Shown piece by piece: positions 19,033-23,365 of a stretch of 23,365 nucleotides of DNA (its first letter is position 1; every line of letters begins with the position of its first letter). The position numbers were made by a program, and so were the translations under genes. This DNA is from a virus, in IMG/VR virus record IMGVR_UViG_3300022699_000162, positions 1 through 23,365 of that record; one strand, written 5' to 3'. The notes below the pieces were generated by a model. The model was not told the origin of the DNA, made no database searches, and saw only the letters and a list, made by a program, of their open reading frames with translations.

Positions 19033-19416
19033 ATGGCTTTAAGGAAAGATCCGATATCTGGGCTTATATTACCTGAGAAGTTTATCGACGAGAAACAGTC
19101 GTTAAAAAAATCTATAGATGATTTGGTAAATAAAGCAGTTAATGAACACCAGCATTTAGATTTTCCTTATTTCCTAACTTTCCATGCTAAATTTGACAAA
19201 CTTGATCCCACGGTTTTTAAAGTGGATGCTCCTAAGATAACTTCTAAATTACCTGGATTTATGTCTAATACACTTGTGTATTGGGTAGATAATAAGAAAG
19301 GAGTTAAGGAACTTCTTTGGATGGTCCCTCCTAAGAAACCGGGAGAAAAGCTTAAAGTAGAATTTAATAAAGAAGGTGTCGCCTACCGTCAAGCAAAGGG
19401 CGCAATGCCATCGTGA
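19033..19416 (+). CDS. Conserved phage protein between portal and scaffold, 127 aa
   Basis: Starts two bases past the previous stop with GGAATG upstream. The product MALRKDPISGLILPEKFIDE continues with a helical VNKAVNEHQHLDFPYF and a strand-rich FMSNTLVYWVDNKKGVKELLWMVPP. This last block resembles a conserved protein found at the same location in related phages. The function is unknown and a minor head protein is plausible. The stop codon lies within a hairpin (19412-19430). Confidence 0.65.
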   Translation: MALRKDPISGLILPEKFIDEKQSLKKSIDDLVNKAVNEHQHLDFPYFLTFHAKFDKLDPTVFKVDAPKITSKLPGFMSNTLVYWVDNKKGVKELLWMVPPKKPGEKLKVEFNKEGVAYRQAKGAMPS

Positions 19417-19430
19417 CAGGCTGTGTCACG
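19412..19430 (+). other. Hairpin over the stop codon before the scaffold gene
   Basis: CGTGACA (19412-19418) pairs with TGTCACG (19424-19430), loop GGCTG. No T-run follows, so it is not a normal terminator. The TGA stop (19414-19416) is inside the stem. It may be an mRNA processing or stability element that separates scaffold and capsid mRNA. Confidence 0.45.
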
Positions 19431-19449
19431 CAAACTACGGGAGTAAAAA

Positions 19450-20094
19450 ATGAGCACAGATACCGTAACTGTAGCTGAAGACAAACAAGAACCTGTTGAG
19501 AATGTTGAGCAAGAAGCAGTAGCTCAAGAACCTCAAGAGAATGAGGGTGGCCAACAGGAAGAAGCTCAAGAAAAAGAACAGCAAGTTCCTTTAACGGCTC
19601 TTCAAAAGGAGCGTAGAAAGAGGCAAGAGGCTGAACAAGAGCTTAAGGTATATAGAGAGCATCAATTAAAAATGATGCAAGAAAAGCCGCAGGAGGAAGA
19701 CGAAAGCGCCTACGAGCCAGTAACTCGAGGAGAGATGGAACAACAACGTCAAGCAATGATACGTGATGTTGAAGAAAAGTCTTGGATTCGTCAGAACCCG
19801 GAGAAAGCGGAAATTGTTAATGAAAAATTAGCTAACTTTTTAAAAAAGAAACCGCACCTAGCGAGAGCAATAGAAGCAGCTCCGAATCGATATGAAGAAG
19901 CATGGGAGCTTATGGATAAATTAACACCAAAGCAGAAAGCTGCATTATCACAGACTGCACCGCCTAAGAAAGAGGCTCCGAACTCACCTTCGGGAATGCC
20001 TAAGGCCGCAGCTATGAATCAATCAGTGGATGTTATGACCATGACAGATGCCGAATATCGAGAATGGAGGAATTCAAAGCGTCGCCGTAGGTAG
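19450..20094 (+). CDS. Probable scaffolding protein
   Basis: 214 aa, GGGAG before the ATG. The N-terminal 45 residues are highly acidic and Gln-rich (EQEAVAQEPQENEGGQQEEA), then a long helical charged region (LQKERRKRQEAEQELKVYRE, EMEQQRQAMIRDVEEK) and a Pro/Ala linker (TAPPKKEAPNSPSGMPKAAA), ending EYREWRNSKRRRR. The basic C-terminal helix after an acidic coiled body is typical of scaffolding proteins that bind the capsid by their C-terminus. It lies just upstream of the capsid gene, the usual place. No protease domain is visible. Identity rests on composition and position. Confidence 0.75.
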   Translation: MSTDTVTVAEDKQEPVENVEQEAVAQEPQENEGGQQEEAQEKEQQVPLTALQKERRKRQEAEQELKVYREHQLKMMQEKPQEEDESAYEPVTRGEMEQQRQAMIRDVEEKSWIRQNPEKAEIVNEKLANFLKKKPHLARAIEAAPNRYEEAWELMDKLTPKQKAALSQTAPPKKEAPNSPSGMPKAAAMNQSVDVMTMTDAEYREWRNSKRRRR

Positions 20095-20114
20095 GTTTCC
20101 GACAAGGAGACACT

Positions 20115-21047
20115 ATGGGAGTAACTACCACAACTACATATGACTCAATGGGTGATCGTTGGGCTCATAGGGCTTTGCTTCAAAGATCAAAGCGTCATAA
20201 CGTCCACAATCTATTTGGACGATCTTTCATGCTTCCTCAGAAAAATACTGATACAATGGCATTCAGAAGACAAGACAACTTGAATTCTGATCCTGTTGTG
20301 TTATCTGAAGATGCAGATCCTGCACCGGAACAAGTAAACAAATTCGATATTAACGTAACTGTACAAGAGTTTGGTAAAGTCGTTCTTCTATCTCGCAAGG
20401 TTCTTCTTGTCGTAGAAGACGATACAGCAGCTGAAACAGCAGATAACCTTTCTCAATGCATGCATACAATGCTTGATAAAGTTACGCGTGATGTTTGGGA
20501 TTCTTCAGTATCTGAGATCTCATGCTTAAATGGGGTTAACGGAAATGCGATTACTGAGTTGACTCAAACGGACGTTGACCGTGCTATTGCATATCTTGAC
20601 GAAAACAACACTGAAAAGATGACGCCGACTGTTGAAGGAACCTCAAGGTTCGGAACCGGACCTGTTGAAGCGGCTTATTGGGTAACGGCTCACGTTAAAG
20701 TTAAGCCTGATATTCGAGCACTAGATTCTTTCATGCCAACTTCACAATATGGTTCGCAAGAAGCGGTACTACAAGCGGAATTCGGAGCTACTGATGAAGC
20801 TAGATGGGTCACTTCTACTTTAGTTGAAGTTTCTTCAGATGCCACACCTGTTTACAACAATACATTTGTTGGTGCTAATGCTTATGGTTACGTCGGAATC
20901 GACGAAGTTTCTACTGAAATGATCATGAAGCCACTTGGATTCAATGATTATCTAAACCGTTTCCAGTCAATGGGATTCACTGCAAATTTCAATGCTGCAA
21001 TTCTTGATGACTCACACATCGTAACCTTGCTTTCTACAAAAGCTTAA
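20115..21047 (+). CDS. Major capsid protein, N4-gp56 type
   Basis: 310 aa with AAGGAG upstream. The layout follows N4-gp56-family capsids: an N-terminal region with MGDRWAHRALLQRSKRHNVH, LFGRSFMLPQKNTDTMAFRRQDN, FDINVTVQEFGKVVLLSRKV (about 77-97), the spine helix (AAETADNLSQCMHTMLDKVT, about 106-125), and a C-terminal part with WVTAHVKVKPDIRALDSF, AEFGATDEARWVTSTL (about 222-237). It has the HK97-fold order of N-arm, long helix and domain A. This is the most abundant virion protein. Gene order scaffold-capsid and strong ribosome site support high expression. The family match is from memory, so subfamily confidence is lower than the role. Confidence 0.85.
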   Translation: MGVTTTTTYDSMGDRWAHRALLQRSKRHNVHNLFGRSFMLPQKNTDTMAFRRQDNLNSDPVVLSEDADPAPEQVNKFDINVTVQEFGKVVLLSRKVLLVVEDDTAAETADNLSQCMHTMLDKVTRDVWDSSVSEISCLNGVNGNAITELTQTDVDRAIAYLDENNTEKMTPTVEGTSRFGTGPVEAAYWVTAHVKVKPDIRALDSFMPTSQYGSQEAVLQAEFGATDEARWVTSTLVEVSSDATPVYNNTFVGANAYGYVGIDEVSTEMIMKPLGFNDYLNRFQSMGFTANFNAAILDDSHIVTLLSTKA

Positions 21048-21066
21048 TTGAGGAGATGAAATAACT

Positions 21067-21786
21067 ATGACAGATTTAAAAGAAGGTCAAACAATGACCG
21101 AAGGATTTCAGCTTATCTCCGGAGGCGCTGCATACACCTTAACTTTGGGTTTCGATGCCGATATGGTTGAAGTGTACAATCTTACTGATTGGACAAGCAC
21201 AGCTGGTGGAATCCCTTATGCTGTTTGGCTAAAAGATCAAACTACGGCAGCTTATTCTTATAAGATGCAAGTTCTTAAAAGTGATGGTGGAAACGCTTAT
21301 AACTTTGTTCAAGGAACTACAAACGGATTTACTCCTGCTAACACAACTGGTGGAGTAACTTCTTATAGGACAGCAATCACAGGAATCACACAAGCTGATC
21401 CTTGCGTAGTTACTGCAGTTGCTCATGGACTATCAACAGGAATGCAAGTTCGTATTACCGACCTTGGCTCTGAAATGCCAACAGCTCGTGGTATGAATGA
21501 ATTGAATGACAATCGTTATTCAGTAACTGTTCTTACAGCTGATACTTTTTCACTTCAGGACGTATTAACAGGCGAAGATATTGATTCTAGCGCTTATGTT
21601 GCATACGTTGAAGGTGGAAGTGTTATTGGCATTACAAGAACTCAAGATTATAGTTCAGCATTTGAATATGATCCTATTACTTATAAGCTAACCATCGGCA
21701 CAGATTGTATCGGCGGGGACGGCGACGTTCTCTTCGTGAAGGCTACCAAATTTGGCCAAGTCACTAACTTGGGTGATATCGGTTGA
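21067..21786 (+). CDS. Virion protein with FCCH-like domain, possible head decoration
   Basis: 239 aa, with GGAG upstream. Part 1 (1-100) is strand-rich (FQLISGGAAYTLTLGFDADM, AVWLKDQTTAAYSYKMQVL). Part 2 (about 104-188) resembles the beta domain annotated as FCCH in phage virion proteins: ITGITQADPCVVTAVAHGLS, GMQVRITDLGSEMPTARGMNELN (in pieces), NRYSVTVLTADTFSLQDV. This fold is common in phage surface proteins. Part 3 closes with FEYDPITYKLTIGTDCIGGD. It follows the capsid gene by 19 bases, so a decoration or stabilising protein is likely, but tail roles are possible. A terminator follows. Confidence 0.65.
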   Translation: MTDLKEGQTMTEGFQLISGGAAYTLTLGFDADMVEVYNLTDWTSTAGGIPYAVWLKDQTTAAYSYKMQVLKSDGGNAYNFVQGTTNGFTPANTTGGVTSYRTAITGITQADPCVVTAVAHGLSTGMQVRITDLGSEMPTARGMNELNDNRYSVTVLTADTFSLQDVLTGEDIDSSAYVAYVEGGSVIGITRTQDYSSAFEYDPITYKLTIGTDCIGGDGDVLFVKATKFGQVTNLGDIG

Positions 21787-21810
21787 TGGTGATTGACTGC
21801 TAATTAATCT

Positions 21811-21838
21811 AAGGCTCTCTTTATGGGAGCCTTTTTAA
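21811..21838 (+). terminator. Terminator after the capsid genes
   Basis: AAGGCTC (21811-21817) pairs with GAGCCTT (21827-21833), loop of 9, followed by a T-run to 21836. A standard Rho-independent terminator, 25 bases past the FCCH-like gene. Partial readthrough would be needed to express the connector genes, so this sets a high capsid-to-connector ratio. Confidence 0.8.
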
Positions 21839-21852
21839 CAAAAGGAAAAAAG

Positions 21853-22314
21853 ATGGCTAAGACCAGAAGTTTAGAACAGCCCGCTAACGTTGATAAAATA
21901 TTAGAGGAAGCTCCTAAAAAGGAAAAGTTACCAATAGAAGATATGCCTTTAGAAACATTAACCGATTATGTGCGTTATAATCGTGAAGCTAGAGCTATCA
22001 ACAAGAAGCTTGGTGTTTTGAGATATCCTGCTAAACCATGCCCTATCGAACTACATCCTAAAGAAAAGATCGTTTTCAACAGAAAGGATCAACCGACAAA
22101 CCCTCTTCCTGTTAGGCTTTCGAATGATATAATTGATTTTCAGCAAACATTGATTCCCGGCAAGACATATGAACTACCTCGCTGCGTAGTTGAATATCTG
22201 GCAAAAAAGGGAACTCCCAATTGGGATTGGGTAGACCATCCGGATGGTTCAAGGGAAACGAAAAAAGTTTCAATGAATCCGCGGTTTGCTTTAAGAACAA
22301 TATACGAGGATTAA
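21853..22314 (+). CDS. Conserved phage head-module protein, 153 aa
   Basis: The ATG at 21853 with AAAGGAAA upstream is preferred. The frame is open from 21823, but that start lies inside the terminator. The product opens MAKTRSLEQPANVDKILEE, has REARAINKKLGVLRYPAKPC, IELHPKEKIVFNRKDQPTNP, LPVRLSNDIIDFQQTLIPGK, and KKGTPNWDWVDHPDGSRETK near the end. I recognise this as a conserved gene after the capsid in podophage-like genomes. The function is unknown, probably virion or assembly. Ends one base before the next ATG. Confidence 0.7.
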   Translation: MAKTRSLEQPANVDKILEEAPKKEKLPIEDMPLETLTDYVRYNREARAINKKLGVLRYPAKPCPIELHPKEKIVFNRKDQPTNPLPVRLSNDIIDFQQTLIPGKTYELPRCVVEYLAKKGTPNWDWVDHPDGSRETKKVSMNPRFALRTIYED

Positions 22315-22315
22315 A

Positions 22316-22996
22316 ATGGCTCAGTTAGTAAGTGACAGCTTAAATACGATGCGTTTAGCAATAGGAAGGCGTAATAAAAACGATCCTGATTCTTCAGACA
22401 CGACATTGCTTAAATACATAAACAATTTTATGACCTTAACGATGTCTAACGATGTTAGGCTTTTCGAGCAATATGGAACGCTTGAATTTGAGATCACTTC
22501 AGGGACTGATACTTATACCTTCAATGATGTAGGAGCGGACGATGATTTCGTTAATATATCATTGGAGGCTTTTATTACTTTAACGGATCCCCCCGCTGAG
22601 TCTATCTCATGGAATAGATTAAAGGTCTATCAAGACCCCGGGGAATTCTATGCATATTGGGGCGTTAATAACGAAGACGTACTCATAGAAGGCTATCCAA
22701 CTGAAATGCTATTCTACGGCACGGAAATGGTCTTTAGAACGATTCCTGACGATACATATACCGTATATATCTATGGATATAAGTATTTGTCTTCATTAAC
22801 ACAAACAAGCAATCTACCTTTTGATTATTGGATGAGATACATTGCTTATGGAGCAGCGCTTGATTACGCAATGGATTATCGTTTCGAACCTGAATCCGTA
22901 GCACCAATTAAATCTGCTTTCACTCGTGAAAGAAAGCTTTTATTAACAAGAACTCATAACCAAAGAAAATTAAGTAGAGCAAAACCAAGGTTTTAA
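22316..22996 (+). CDS. Probable head-tail connector/adaptor protein (P22 gp4-like)
   Basis: 226 aa. GAGG lies before the ATG. The start VSDSLNTMRLAIGRRNKND is followed by the strand-rich LFEQYGTLEFEITSGTDTYTF and WNRLKVYQDPGEFYAYWG, YTVYIYGYKYLSSLTQTSNLP (in pieces), then LPFDYWMRYIAYGAALDYAM and a basic tail (FTRERKLLLTRTHNQRKLSRAKPRF, in pieces). An N-terminal helical bundle with a YWxRYIxYGAALDYA helix and a basic tail resembles gp4-like adaptor rings that dock under the portal. Position after the capsid supports it. The family match is moderate. Confidence 0.65.
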   Translation: MAQLVSDSLNTMRLAIGRRNKNDPDSSDTTLLKYINNFMTLTMSNDVRLFEQYGTLEFEITSGTDTYTFNDVGADDDFVNISLEAFITLTDPPAESISWNRLKVYQDPGEFYAYWGVNNEDVLIEGYPTEMLFYGTEMVFRTIPDDTYTVYIYGYKYLSSLTQTSNLPFDYWMRYIAYGAALDYAMDYRFEPESVAPIKSAFTRERKLLLTRTHNQRKLSRAKPRF

Positions 22997-23005
22997 GAGG
23001 TTAAA

Positions 23006-23365
23006 ATGGTATGGAATACAACAGCCCCAGACGGCAGCAAATCCGTAAAAGATAATGAGAGTATTTTACAGGATAATACTACTCATTTAGGCACATATCT
23101 TAATCTGGATCATTTCTGGGACGTAGGTGGAACAAGTGATGGCCATCATAGATTTGTTAGTTGTCCCGAAAATGCCACAGCCGGAGGACCTGCATTGGCT
23201 GGCATTGCCAATGGTCTATTCTATGTAGCGAATAACGGTGGAAGATCTCAACCTTATTATAAGAATACTGCTGTTATGGAACTTCTTGGGATACGAGCTA
23301 TGAGTGTATTCACAGGAAATACTCCAACTGAGATTGTTTCGGCCACTCAACAATATAGTCATAAT
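23006..23365 (+). CDS. Start of a probable tail or virion protein, cut off by the window
   Basis: AGAGG before the ATG; 120 codons remain open to the last base. The product begins MVWNTTAPDGSKSVKDNESI, then LQDNTTHLGTYLNLDHFWDV, and GTSDGHHRFVSCPENATAGG. This opening (W...APDG..SVK.N...I..N...) with the Gly/His motif GTSDGHHRFV resembles podophage neck or fibre-associated proteins. The rest is missing, so the role cannot be fixed. Confidence 0.65.
   Translation, partial: MVWNTTAPDGSKSVKDNESILQDNTTHLGTYLNLDHFWDVGGTSDGHHRFVSCPENATAGGPALAGIANGLFYVANNGGRSQPYYKNTAVMELLGIRAMSVFTGNTPTEIVSATQQYSHN

Overview
The window is a piece of a double-stranded DNA tailed phage (or a prophage of one) with an AT-rich genome. 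The evidence is a complete head-gene module (terminase small and large subunits, P22-type portal, scaffold, N4-gp56-type major capsid protein, connector-like proteins), a recombination pair (Bet single-strand annealing protein plus YqaJ-type exonuclease), a primase-helicase, RusA, ArdA and a cytosine methyltransferase-like protein. Genes are small, tightly packed and often overlap by ATGA, and most have GGAG-type ribosome binding sites. The host is probably a Gram-negative bacterium, suggested by the portal and capsid families, a small lipoprotein and sigma70-like TTGACT promoters. The sequence alone does not identify the host further. No integrase, tRNA, lysis cassette, CRISPR array or insertion sequence was seen.

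Layout. (1) 1-1227: a leftward operon with a Cro-like HTH regulator, RusA and a DIP1984-like protein. (2) 1293-5809: a divergent rightward early operon with a 48-aa leader ORF, bet, exonuclease, several small unknown proteins, two DUF551-like proteins and a methyltransferase-like protein. (3) 5810-5940: a convergent terminator zone. (4) 5927-8025: a leftward replication operon with a TOPRIM primase fused to a RepA-type ATPase, plus a small downstream gene. (5) 8026-9310: mostly non-coding. It holds a structured or mini-ORF segment, paired 33-bp palindromes, 44-bp tandem repeats and scattered copies of one motif, so it is a candidate replication origin or regulatory centre. (6) 8971-12138: leftward operons of small proteins including ArdA, punctuated by hairpins, which look like a host-takeover or anti-defence block. 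(7) 12231-12320: a divergent promoter and operator region. (8) 12351-23365: the rightward late operon, covering packaging, head assembly and connectors, and cut off inside a probable tail or virion gene.

How it works together (inference): the HTH protein probably sets the balance between its own operon and the recombination operon through palindromes between 1227 and 1394. A closely similar palindrome sits in the 12.25-kb divergent region. Bet, exonuclease and RusA would generate and resolve recombination intermediates, and the primase-helicase would drive replication from the repeat-rich region beside it. ArdA and the methyltransferase would blunt host restriction. The late operon builds a procapsid (scaffold plus capsid) and packages DNA through the portal.
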